Made by a program: the position numbers and the translations under genes. From CAZEGC01 sp964511635 (GTDB lineage Bacteria > Patescibacteriota > Saccharimonadia > Saccharimonadales > Saccharimonadaceae): a stretch of 16,110 nt of DNA. Positions 1 through 7,565 of this stretch are shown piece by piece (position 1 is the stretch's first letter; each line of letters starts with the position of its first letter). A model generated the notes under the pieces. The model did no database searches. It was given only the letters and a program-made list of their open reading frames with translations, and had not been told where the DNA came from. Where the stretch lies: contig CAZEGC010000017.1 of the NCBI GenBank assembly GCA_964511635.1, positions 1-16,110 on the forward strand. The letters run 5' to 3'.

Positions 1-54
<54 letters not shown>

Positions 55-72
55 AGATGTATCTTACGATAC

Positions 73-123
73 GTCTATAAAAATAGACTGACGATGTTTT
101 GCACAACCAAATTGTTAAAGTTC
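73..123 (-). promoter_or_regulatory. rRNA leader: boxA-like element and hairpin
   Basis: The 16S leader contains GAACTTTAACAAT (123-111), which closely resembles the boxA antitermination element of bacterial rRNA leaders (core CTTTAACAAT). Nearer to 16S, GTCTAT/ATAGAC (73-78 and 83-88) form a perfect 6-bp hairpin with a four-base loop, in a position typical of leader processing structures. The boxA call is by sequence resemblance; the role of the hairpin is inferred. Confidence 0.55.
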
Positions 124-191
124 AATTTCAATCTGTTCAACTAGCGCGTTGTTTCAAATTTTCTCGCAGAAGTTATTACAGACTAGAATTA

Positions 192-221
192 ATCATATCG
201 CACACTAACAGTGTAAGTCAA
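192..221 (-). promoter_or_regulatory. rRNA operon promoter
   Basis: On the minus strand TTGACT (221-216) and TATGAT (197-192) are separated by 18 bases, a good vegetative sigma-70/SigA promoter. Transcription would start near 185, leaving a ~130-nt leader before 16S. The promoter begins only 13 bases past the stop codon of the PAP2-like gene. Confidence 0.8.
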
Positions 222-234
222 GGGTTTTATCAGA

Positions 235-660
235 TTAATTTGTAGCTAAAAATACAATTAGACCCAAGATCAATCCTAAGACTGCCCCAACCACTACTTC
301 CGCGGGTGTGTGGCCCTTAGCTATACGAGGTAGTGGCACTTTACTTTTCTGCTCATTTATTAGCGCGTGGATTGCTGCGCCCTGAGTACCTGATGCGTGT
401 CGCACCATCATAGAGTCATACATTACAATTAGAGCAAATACTGACGCTAGCCCGAATAATCCAGACTCGATGCCGTCCTCTAGCCCCACCACAGTAAGTA
501 GTGATACGACCGTTGCAGCATGCGCACTTGGCATGCTGCCTGATCGATACAGCTGGCGGTAATTGCTCAGTGTCCGATACTTTATGGAGTAGCCTAGGTA
601 TTTTGCCCCTTGCGCCACCAGCCATGACAGCAAGACCACTAATAGGTACGGCGATAACAT
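235..660 (-). CDS. Divergent PAP2 family (DUF212/YuiD-like) membrane protein
   Basis: A 141-residue integral membrane protein of the divergent PAP2 family (DUF212, YuiD of Bacillus), related to lipid phosphatases and vanadium haloperoxidases. Visible hallmarks are SGSMPSAHAA at residues 40-49 (phosphate-binding motif with H47), the YDSMMVRHASGTQ stretch at 81-93, and GHTPAEVVVGAVLG at 116-129 (second motif with H117). Hydrophobic segments lie at about 3-18, 48-80 and 120-138. The length matches the family. The likely substrate is a lipid phosphate or pyrophosphate at the membrane, but activity in this divergent branch is not well established. The ATG at 660 has an AGAGGA ribosome-binding site, and the gene begins 9 bases after the gyrA stop, so it is probably the last gene of the gyrase transcript. 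Confidence 0.9.
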   Translation of the reverse strand: MLSPYLLVVLLSWLVAQGAKYLGYSIKYRTLSNYRQLYRSGSMPSAHAATVVSLLTVVGLEDGIESGLFGLASVFALIVMYDSMMVRHASGTQGAAIHALINEQKSKVPLPRIAKGHTPAEVVVGAVLGLILGLIVFLATN

Positions 661-669
661 ACTAATCCT

Positions 670-3201
670 CTAACCTTCGTCGTCTTCATCTTTAGAGGCA
701 GCCTGCTGTTCGGGCATCAAGCCTAGTGAAGCAACGGTGTCTGTGCTACCTAGGCGCATAATCCGGACCCCTTGAGTGGTTCGCCCCAGGGTCGGGATAT
801 CCTTGAGGCCAACGCGAATAGTTTGACCCTTGCTAGAAATCAACAGCACCTCACTTAGCGCTTCAGTTACAGTCTTTACAGATATAATTGGACCTGTCTT
901 CGCCGTAACTACTGCTGCTTTAATGCCTACGCCGCCGCGCTTATGGGTTGGGAAATTCGACACCTTAGTAGTCTTACCATAACCCTTTTCACTAATCACC
1001 AGTAATTTCGAACCGTCGACAACCACATCCATACCAACGACCCAGTCATTTGGCCGTAATCGAACACCCCTCACACCCCTAGCGGCGCGTCCCATTGGCC
1101 TGGCATCTTTTTCGTTGAACCTAACCGCTTGACCAGCTGATGTTGATATAATCACATCTTGATCGCCAGTAGTTTTACGTATCCAACGCAGTTCATCGCC
1201 TTCATCCAGCCTGATGGCAATCAAACCGTTGGTGCGTATATTAGCATAGTCCTTAAGCGGTGTCTTTTTGACCGTACCCTTAATGGTCGCCATGAACATG
1301 TAGCCATCGTCTTTGGCGTCTTTTTCATGCCTAATGATAGAAGTAATCTTCTCTTCTGGCTGCAACTGAAGTAAGTTAACTGCCGCTACACCCTTTGCAG
1401 CCAAGCCAGCTGCTGGCACCTCATAAGCCTTGAGGCGGAAAATACGCCCACGATTCGTAAAGAATAACAGCCAGTCGTGGGTGCTTGCAGGCACCAGCTG
1501 ATCAATCACGTCTAGCTCTTTCGTAGTCATACCGCGCTTACCTTTACCGCCTCGGTTCTGACGACGATACTCACTAACTAAAGTCCTCTTAATATAATTT
1601 TCAGTAGTAAGTAGAATCACTGAGTCTTCCTCTGGGATTAACTCTTCATCGCTAAATTTACCAAGCTCGTGATTAATTACTTTTGAACGACGTTCGTCGT
1701 TATACTTGTCTTTAATCTCAAGTAGTTCGGCCTTGATGATGCCAAAAATTTCTTTTTCGTCAGCTAGTATTTCTTCATAACGCTTAATGGCTTTCATCAA
1801 CTCACTTAACTCGTCCTCGATAGCCTGGCGCTCTAGGCCAGTTAACCGACGTAACTGCATCGCTAAGATGGCTTTGGCTTGAATTACACTGAGCTTAAAT
1901 TTCTTAACCAAGGCTTTTTCAGCATCATCCTGAGTTTTGCTCGCTCGAATAGTTTTAATTACCTCATCAATGTGATCTAAGGCAATTTTGTAACCTTCTA
2001 GGATGTGCGCTCGCTCCCTGGCCTTTCGTAGCTCATACTCGGTGCGGCGCCGCACCACACTTTGACGATGCTTCACAAATTCGCTCAACATATCCTTGAG
2101 CCCGAGCACTCGGGGCTGAATGCCATCAATTAGCGCCAGCATATTAAAGCTGAAGCTAGTTTGAAGTGATGTTAATTTGTACAACTGATTAAGAAGCTTT
2201 TTCGGATATGCATCTTTTTTAAGCTCAACTACAACTCGCACTACACCGCGCGCACTTTCATCACGCAGGTCGCTAATGCCGTTGATTTTTTTATCTTTGA
2301 CAAGTTCAGCTATTTTTTCAATTAACGTAGCTTTATTTACACCGTAGGGCACTTCACTGATGATAATTTGATGACGTCCACGAGCTGTCTCTTCTATGTC
2401 GGCCACCGCCCGCATCATTACACTACCGCGGCCAGTTTGGTAGGCTTGACGCATCGGAGCACCGCCATAAATAGTAGCACCTGTTGGAAAATCTGGCCCC
2501 TTTACGTGCTTCATCAGATCGTCAACAGTTGCCTCTTCGTTGTCGATTAGCTCGACAGTAGCATCCACCAATTCACCCAAGTTGTGAGGGGGAATATTAG
2601 TTGCCATACCCACCGCAATACCAATCTGACCATTTAGCAGCAAGTTCGGTAGTTTTGCCGGCAAGACTACAGGCTCACGAAACGCACCGTCAAAGTTGTC
2701 TCTAAAGTCGATAGTCTCTTTATCTATATCAGCTAGCATTTCATCCGCTACCTTGGCCATTCTGGCCTCGGTATAACGCATGGCCGCCGCCTCGTCGCCG
2801 TCCATTGAACCAAAGTTACCCTGACCCTGGATCATCGGGTAACGAAGTGACCAAGGCTGCGCCAGACGCACCATCGAGTTATAAATTGCTGAATCACCGT
2901 GCGGATGGTACTTACCCATCACGTCACCGACAATACGGGCAGATTTTACGAATTTGGCAGTACTACGGTTACCATTTTGATCCATTGAGAACAGAATGCG
3001 CCTATGTACTGGCTTAAGCCCGTCCCTGACATCGGGCAAAGCGCGATCAATGATTACACTCATTGAGTAGCGCAGGAAGCTGTCCTCCATCACGTTTTCG
3101 AGTGTTCGACTCTCAATTCCTCGCTGAGCCTCTATTATAACTTCACCCTCGAGCGGAGCGTCTTCATTGTTTGGTGTATTTGGCATGTTATCGTCTTGCA
3201 T
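670..3201 (-). CDS. gyrA: DNA gyrase subunit A
   Basis: GyrA is the breakage-reunion subunit of DNA gyrase, which introduces negative supercoils with GyrB. The 843-residue length fits the family. The winged-helix catalytic domain carries the active-site tyrosine in AAAMRYTEARM (Y143). The quinolone pocket HPHGDSAIYNSM has S104 and N108 at the positions of E. coli S83 and D87. A coiled-coil tower spans about 370-510. The gyrase-specific GyrA box is QNRGGKG (548-554; usual QRRGGKG), followed by beta-pinwheel blades and an acidic tail. The GyrA box favours gyrase over ParC. The start ATG lies one base after the gyrB stop, with GAGG in the end of gyrB; a second ATG at codon 6 is possible. Asn at the D87 position is notable. 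Confidence 0.97.
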   Translation of the reverse strand: MQDDNMPNTPNNEDAPLEGEVIIEAQRGIESRTLENVMEDSFLRYSMSVIIDRALPDVRDGLKPVHRRILFSMDQNGNRSTAKFVKSARIVGDVMGKYHPHGDSAIYNSMVRLAQPWSLRYPMIQGQGNFGSMDGDEAAAMRYTEARMAKVADEMLADIDKETIDFRDNFDGAFREPVVLPAKLPNLLLNGQIGIAVGMATNIPPHNLGELVDATVELIDNEEATVDDLMKHVKGPDFPTGATIYGGAPMRQAYQTGRGSVMMRAVADIEETARGRHQIIISEVPYGVNKATLIEKIAELVKDKKINGISDLRDESARGVVRVVVELKKDAYPKKLLNQLYKLTSLQTSFSFNMLALIDGIQPRVLGLKDMLSEFVKHRQSVVRRRTEYELRKARERAHILEGYKIALDHIDEVIKTIRASKTQDDAEKALVKKFKLSVIQAKAILAMQLRRLTGLERQAIEDELSELMKAIKRYEEILADEKEIFGIIKAELLEIKDKYNDERRSKVINHELGKFSDEELIPEEDSVILLTTENYIKRTLVSEYRRQNRGGKGKRGMTTKELDVIDQLVPASTHDWLLFFTNRGRIFRLKAYEVPAAGLAAKGVAAVNLLQLQPEEKITSIIRHEKDAKDDGYMFMATIKGTVKKTPLKDYANIRTNGLIAIRLDEGDELRWIRKTTGDQDVIISTSAGQAVRFNEKDARPMGRAARGVRGVRLRPNDWVVGMDVVVDGSKLLVISEKGYGKTTKVSNFPTHKRGGVGIKAAVVTAKTGPIISVKTVTEALSEVLLISSKGQTIRVGLKDIPTLGRTTQGVRIMRLGSTDTVASLGLMPEQQAASKDEDDEG

Positions 3202-3202
3202 A

Positions 3203-5173
3203 TTAAATATCCAGTTCCTCTAGCTCTACGTCTTTAGCGCGGGTCTGAATGAAACTCTTTCGCAGAGCCACCTCATCACCCATTAGCTTGGTAAACACTG
3301 CATCAGCTCGCTCGGCATCCTCTATATTAACTTGCGTTAGAACGCGATTTTCTGGGTTCATTGTTGTTTCCCACAGCTGCTCAGCGTCCATCTCGCCCAG
3401 TCCCTTAAATCTTGATACAGTTACCCCGGCCTGCTTTATCTTATCCTCACCATCATCAACTTTAACACCACGAGACTTTCGATCTTCAACTATCTTATCG
3501 AGTGCCGTATCAAGCGAGCCTTCATCATAGACATATTGCTTATTTTGTCCTCTATTGATACTAAATAGTGGCGGCTTAGCTAGGTAGATGTAGCCCCCTT
3601 CGACAATCTCGCGCATGTACCGGAAAAAGAACGTTAGTAGCAAGGTGGCAATGTGACTACCATCGACGTCAGCATCGGTCATGATGATAATTTTATGGTA
3701 ACGTAAACCATTGATATCAAACTGATCCCCAATACCGACGCCAAAGGCCTGGATCATCGCAACAATTTCTTTGTTAGCAAACATTCGATCAAGCCTAGCG
3801 CGTTCAGTATTAAGCACTTTACCGCGCAGCGGCAATATAGCCTGGGTTTTATTATCACGACCCTCTTTGGCCGAACCTGCAGCCGAGTTACCCTCTACTA
3901 TATATATCTCGCTTTCGGAAGGTTTCTTGCTCGAGCAGTCCCATAGCTTGCCAGGTAGCCCCATGCCGTCAAGCGCACCTTTTCGAATGACGTTATCACG
4001 AGCTGCTCGAGCGGCTTTTCGTGCCCTAGCTGCAAGCAATGCCTTGCCAACAATCTTTTTCCCAACAGATGGATTTTCTTCAAGATAGTAGGCAAAGTAT
4101 TCATTCATTACTTGTTCGACATAACGCCGCACCTCTGGGTTGCCTAATTTGTTTTTGGTCTGACCCTCAAACTGTGGATCCGGCAGCTTAACAAGGATAA
4201 TGGCCGTTAAGCCTTCACGAATGTCATCACCGGTTAGATTATCTTCTTTTTCCTTTAGTAGGCTGTTTTTTCGGGCATAGTCGTTAATAGTTCGCGTCAT
4301 AGCCGAGCGAAAGCCCACTAAATGGGTTCCGCCGCCAGGGTTCAGGACATTATTAGCAAAAGCCTGGACGTTTTCATTAAAACCTTCGTTATATTGAACT
4401 GCGACTTCTACTAGTGATTCGTCGACCTTGCGCTCAACATAAAAAATATTATCACTAACGACATCTTTGCCAATATTTAGATGCTTTACGTAACTTTGGA
4501 TGCCACCTTCAAAATAAAATGCTGTTCGTTCTTTGGAACGCTCATCGCGAACCGCCACATAGATGCCTTTTGTTAAGTAGGCTTGATGGCGCAAGTAGTT
4601 AACGACCCACTTATACTCCAAATCTACCGTTTCAAAAATGGTAGCATCCGGATAAAATGTGATTGAAGTTCCACTGCGGTCAGTTTTACCGACCACTTTA
4701 ATATCAGTCAGCGGCACACCTCTTTCATACTCTTGTCGATATAACTTGCCGCCTTTATGGACTTCAGCGATTAACTTGCTCGAAAGCGCATTAACAACAC
4801 TTGAGCCCACGCCGTGAAGGCCTGAAGACACCTTATAACCACCGCCGCCAAACTTACCACCAGCGTGCAGAACCGTCAGGACAGTTTCAAGTGTACTTTT
4901 ACCGGTTTTTGAGTGCTTATCCACTGGAATACCTCGACCGTCATCTGTCACCATCACCCCACCATCTTCGAGCAAAGTGACTACAATCTTGCTAGCAAAA
5001 CCAGCAATAGCTTCGTCAATCGAGTTATCAGCAATTTCTTTTATTAAATGGTGTACGCCATCATATCCCGTGCTACCAATGTACATTCCCGGACGCTTGC
5101 GTACTGGCTCAAGGCCTTCGAGCACTTGAATTTGTGATCCATCATAGGACCCAGTGTCTTTTTGTTTAGCCAT
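3203..5173 (-). CDS. gyrB: DNA gyrase subunit B
   Basis: GyrB is the ATPase subunit of gyrase; dimerisation on ATP binding drives strand passage through the GyrA gate. The 656 residues show the GHKL ATPase fold (E46 and N50 in KEIADNSIDEA, VTDDGRGIP at 75-83, HAGGKFGGGGYKVSSGLHGVG around 103-123), the transducer domain, and the TOPRIM domain with EIYIVEGNSAAGSAK (E427) and the metal-binding MTDADVDGSH (D500, D502). The C-terminal block SRFKGLGEMD is at 587-596. The size is that of short GyrB types without the E. coli insertion. The TOPRIM motif reads EGNSAAGS where E. coli has EGDSAGGS, putting Asn at the D426 position. The start ATG at 5173 follows GAGGGG (5182-5177). It is the first gene of the gyrB-gyrA-PAP2 unit. 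Confidence 0.97.
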   Translation of the reverse strand: MAKQKDTGSYDGSQIQVLEGLEPVRKRPGMYIGSTGYDGVHHLIKEIADNSIDEAIAGFASKIVVTLLEDGGVMVTDDGRGIPVDKHSKTGKSTLETVLTVLHAGGKFGGGGYKVSSGLHGVGSSVVNALSSKLIAEVHKGGKLYRQEYERGVPLTDIKVVGKTDRSGTSITFYPDATIFETVDLEYKWVVNYLRHQAYLTKGIYVAVRDERSKERTAFYFEGGIQSYVKHLNIGKDVVSDNIFYVERKVDESLVEVAVQYNEGFNENVQAFANNVLNPGGGTHLVGFRSAMTRTINDYARKNSLLKEKEDNLTGDDIREGLTAIILVKLPDPQFEGQTKNKLGNPEVRRYVEQVMNEYFAYYLEENPSVGKKIVGKALLAARARKAARAARDNVIRKGALDGMGLPGKLWDCSSKKPSESEIYIVEGNSAAGSAKEGRDNKTQAILPLRGKVLNTERARLDRMFANKEIVAMIQAFGVGIGDQFDINGLRYHKIIIMTDADVDGSHIATLLLTFFFRYMREIVEGGYIYLAKPPLFSINRGQNKQYVYDEGSLDTALDKIVEDRKSRGVKVDDGEDKIKQAGVTVSRFKGLGEMDAEQLWETTMNPENRVLTQVNIEDAERADAVFTKLMGDEVALRKSFIQTRAKDVELEELDI

Positions 5174-5221
5174 TATCCCCTCATTCGCTTCAGATTGAAA
5201 CAGCTTATTTACATTTCCACC

Positions 5222-5250
5222 ATTATATATGAAAAATAATATCCACTCAA
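5222..5250 (-). promoter_or_regulatory. gyrB operon promoter
   Basis: Minus-strand TTGAGT (5250-5245) and a perfect TATAAT (5227-5222) are separated by 17 bases. Transcription should start near 5215, giving a leader of about 40 nt before the gyrB ATG. The promoter lies in the 149-bp divergent region shared with the surface-protein gene. No equally clear promoter is visible on the plus strand there; TTGCGC (5256-5261) with TAATGT (5280-5285) is only a weak candidate. Confidence 0.8.
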
Positions 5251-5322
5251 GCGACTTGCGCTGAACACATTTATTATGCTAATGTTACATACAAGAGGTA
5301 TATGAAATAAAAAAGGATAAAA

Positions 5323-6948
5323 ATGTTCAGGAAGTTGGTATCAAATCTTTCCTTTAGCCCGGCCCTAGTAGGGCAGTTAAGTTTTTATGCAAAACGATTG
5401 CGCCAAGAAGAGGCTACGCGGCGACTTGGAGTTATATTTACCGTTTTTGCTCTAATTGTTCAGTCACTAGTTGTGTTTCAGCCACCTGAATCAGCCAATG
5501 CAGCTAACGCCAGTGACTTTGTTCGCGGTGGCGTCAGCTCATTGAATGAGTTCCTTAGACTATACGATCAAAACCATCGCAACCTAAAAGATATCTTTGA
5601 CTATGCTGGAATTACTCGCGCTGAAATAGCAGCTATGAAACCAGCTAAAATCAATTCTAAGCAAGGTGATCTTTCATGGGGTCGTACGGCCCGTTTCAGT
5701 AGGGCTCAGGGCGAAGTAAAGCACACCGTATCGACAAGAGGTGGCGGGTCCACTACCGTATATTCCCGCCCTCTAAAGTTATGGGATAGCAAGCCTTACA
5801 CGATTAAAAATGGCTCGACATATGACGGATGGCGCGGTACATCTAAAAAAGCTGGTAGTTTTGGTCTCCTAAAGCACTGTGCTAACCTGCTGACAAAGAC
5901 TACCCCACCGCCTCCACCGCCGCCCACCTGCCCTCCAGGCCAAATTGGAACGCCCCCAAACTGTACAATCCCTCCGCAGCCAGAAGCCGCCTGCTCATCA
6001 CTGAGTGTGGCCCCTCTTTCACGCACATCAGTTAGGCTAACGGCCACAGCTTCTAGCGCTAACGGTGCAGGCATTCACGGCTATACTTATGAAATTACAG
6101 ACTCAAATGGTAAGCGAGTAGCAAATCGAACGGTCAAATCAACCAGTAAATCCAATAACCAGTCATTTGATTTGAAGGATTCGGGCCGATACACTGCCAA
6201 AGTCACTATTGATACTAGCGTCGGAAAGCGTACGAGCTCTAACTGCGCTAAGCCATTTGTAATCGAAGAGCCAGAAAAATGCCCGCTAAATCCTGAGTTA
6301 ACGGTTGAAGACCCCGAATGCCAGCCATGCCCAGGTGACTCAAGCCTCTGGGTCAAGGATGAAGACTGTAGTGAGCAAGTTATTATTCAAAAAGAAGCCA
6401 TGAACATATCCCAAGACAACACGGACGCTACAGCCACAACCGCTCAAGCATCTGACCGAATAACTTATACGCTAGCAATAGAAAATATTGGCAATATGCC
6501 TGCAAGCGATGTAAAAATCGAAGAACAACTCGATGACGTCCTAGAGTATGCTCGCATCGTGGATGCTGGAGGCGGTCAATTCAGTGAAGAGACTAGCTCC
6601 CTTTCCTGGGACCCTATAAATCTTGCCGCCAAAGAAAAGCAAACGCGTGTATTTACAGTCCAACTTGCTAGCACTATCCCCTCGACTGCCAGAGGTCAAA
6701 GCGATCGCACTTCGTATGACTGCATCATGACTAATACATTTGGCAACACCTTGAATATCGATGTGGAGTGCCCACCTGAAAAGGTGATCGAGCAGGTAGT
6801 GGCCGAACTGCCCCAAACAGGACTTGGCGCTAATATGCTGTTTGCCGGCCTTATTTTATCAGTAGTCACCTACTTCTACGCTCGCTCGCGCCAATTAAGA
6901 ACAGAGGTTCGCCTAATTCGAAAAAACTTAAACGCAGGCTCGCTCTAG
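5323..6948 (+). CDS. LPXTG-anchored surface protein with DUF11-like domain
   Basis: A 541-residue predicted secreted and sortase-anchored protein. The N-terminus is a long basic region (1-35) followed by a hydrophobic stretch (36-53) and a likely signal-peptidase site after ANA near residue 60; I recall similar long signal regions in Saccharibacteria surface proteins. An uncharacterised domain (about 63-185, with SDFVRGGVSS at 64) is followed by a proline hinge (195-219), a fibronectin/Ig-like segment (about 225-312), Cys-rich linkers and a DUF11-like beta domain (about 353-455) with SDRITYTLAIENIGN. LPQTG (496-500), a hydrophobic segment (503-519) and a basic tail form a sortase sorting signal. 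The 22-residue tail is longer than usual. Eleven cysteines lie at 187 and beyond. The start ATG follows AAAAGGA. The next gene follows after 9 bases. No sortase is in the window. Confidence 0.8.
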   Translation: MFRKLVSNLSFSPALVGQLSFYAKRLRQEEATRRLGVIFTVFALIVQSLVVFQPPESANAANASDFVRGGVSSLNEFLRLYDQNHRNLKDIFDYAGITRAEIAAMKPAKINSKQGDLSWGRTARFSRAQGEVKHTVSTRGGGSTTVYSRPLKLWDSKPYTIKNGSTYDGWRGTSKKAGSFGLLKHCANLLTKTTPPPPPPPTCPPGQIGTPPNCTIPPQPEAACSSLSVAPLSRTSVRLTATASSANGAGIHGYTYEITDSNGKRVANRTVKSTSKSNNQSFDLKDSGRYTAKVTIDTSVGKRTSSNCAKPFVIEEPEKCPLNPELTVEDPECQPCPGDSSLWVKDEDCSEQVIIQKEAMNISQDNTDATATTAQASDRITYTLAIENIGNMPASDVKIEEQLDDVLEYARIVDAGGGQFSEETSSLSWDPINLAAKEKQTRVFTVQLASTIPSTARGQSDRTSYDCIMTNTFGNTLNIDVECPPEKVIEQVVAELPQTGLGANMLFAGLILSVVTYFYARSRQLRTEVRLIRKNLNAGSL

Positions 6949-6957
6949 GAGGTACCA

Positions 6958-7542
6958 ATGGCACGCACCCCTGAAACACTACCGCAAAACCCCGAAAATC
7001 AATTTGACAACCTCGGCGAAACTAATCGTCTTGTGACGGAAAAATTAGCTCGCAAGCACGAGGCGCTATCAGAAGGCGTAGAAAACGGCGAAGCTAGGGC
7101 TGAAGCAGCCCGCATTGAAGCGCTTGAAAGTGCTACCAGTATCGATCAGTCAGGCCTCGAGACTGAAAAGGGTCGGGCCGACAACTCTCCGGCCAGGCGC
7201 CGTGGTCCTATTAGTAAAAAGGAGCGCGAAGCTAGCTTTAAAAAGACCATGGACCAGGTCCAGGAAGAGCTACCAGTGGCCAGTCGCACATTTAGCAAGG
7301 TAATCCACCACAAGGCCATTGAACGCGCTAGCGGGGCTGTAGGGTCTACCGTGGCGCGCCCCAATGCCATACTGGCAGGGTCAGTCTCAGCGTTCATCCT
7401 AACACTAGCCATTTATGTAATCGCCAGAAACATGGGCTACCCCCTGTCAGGCTTTGAGAGTATAGCTACATTTATTATTGGCTGGCTCTTCGGTCTATTA
7501 TTTGATTATCTGCGAATCATGATAATTGGCAAGAGCCGCTAA
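6958..7542 (+). CDS. Hypothetical protein with charged N-terminus and two C-terminal membrane helices
   Basis: A 194-residue protein not matched to a named family. Residues 1-133 are hydrophilic and rich in Glu, Ala, Arg and Lys (probably a helical or disordered cytoplasmic region, with a basic patch RRRGPISKKER at 80-90). Two hydrophobic segments follow at about 137-156 and 167-189, with a short basic end GKSR. This suggests a tail-anchored membrane protein with most of its mass on one side. The ATG has an exemplary AGGAGG site at 6947-6952 that overlaps the upstream TAG stop, so it is translated from the same mRNA as the LPQTG surface protein. It converges on the VirD4-like ATPase gene. A role in envelope or secretion-complex assembly is only an inference from position. 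Confidence 0.8.
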   Translation: MARTPETLPQNPENQFDNLGETNRLVTEKLARKHEALSEGVENGEARAEAARIEALESATSIDQSGLETEKGRADNSPARRRGPISKKEREASFKKTMDQVQEELPVASRTFSKVIHHKAIERASGAVGSTVARPNAILAGSVSAFILTLAIYVIARNMGYPLSGFESIATFIIGWLFGLLFDYLRIMIIGKSR

Positions 7543-7565
7543 GTAAGGCTAGCTGCTCTGCTTTT
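7532..7565 (+). terminator. Weak candidate terminator between convergent genes
   Basis: AGAGC (7532-7536) pairs with GCTCT (7555-7559), with a possible inner CTA/TAG pairing, followed by GCTTTT. It overlaps the stop codon of the 194-residue protein. The stem is short, so this is a weak candidate in a 21-base convergent gap where a terminator would be expected. Confidence 0.3.

Noticed and set aside
5256..5285. Plus-strand promoter for the surface-protein gene (TTGCGC, TAATGT)
   Set aside because: Both boxes match consensus poorly; kept only as a remark under the gyrB promoter.
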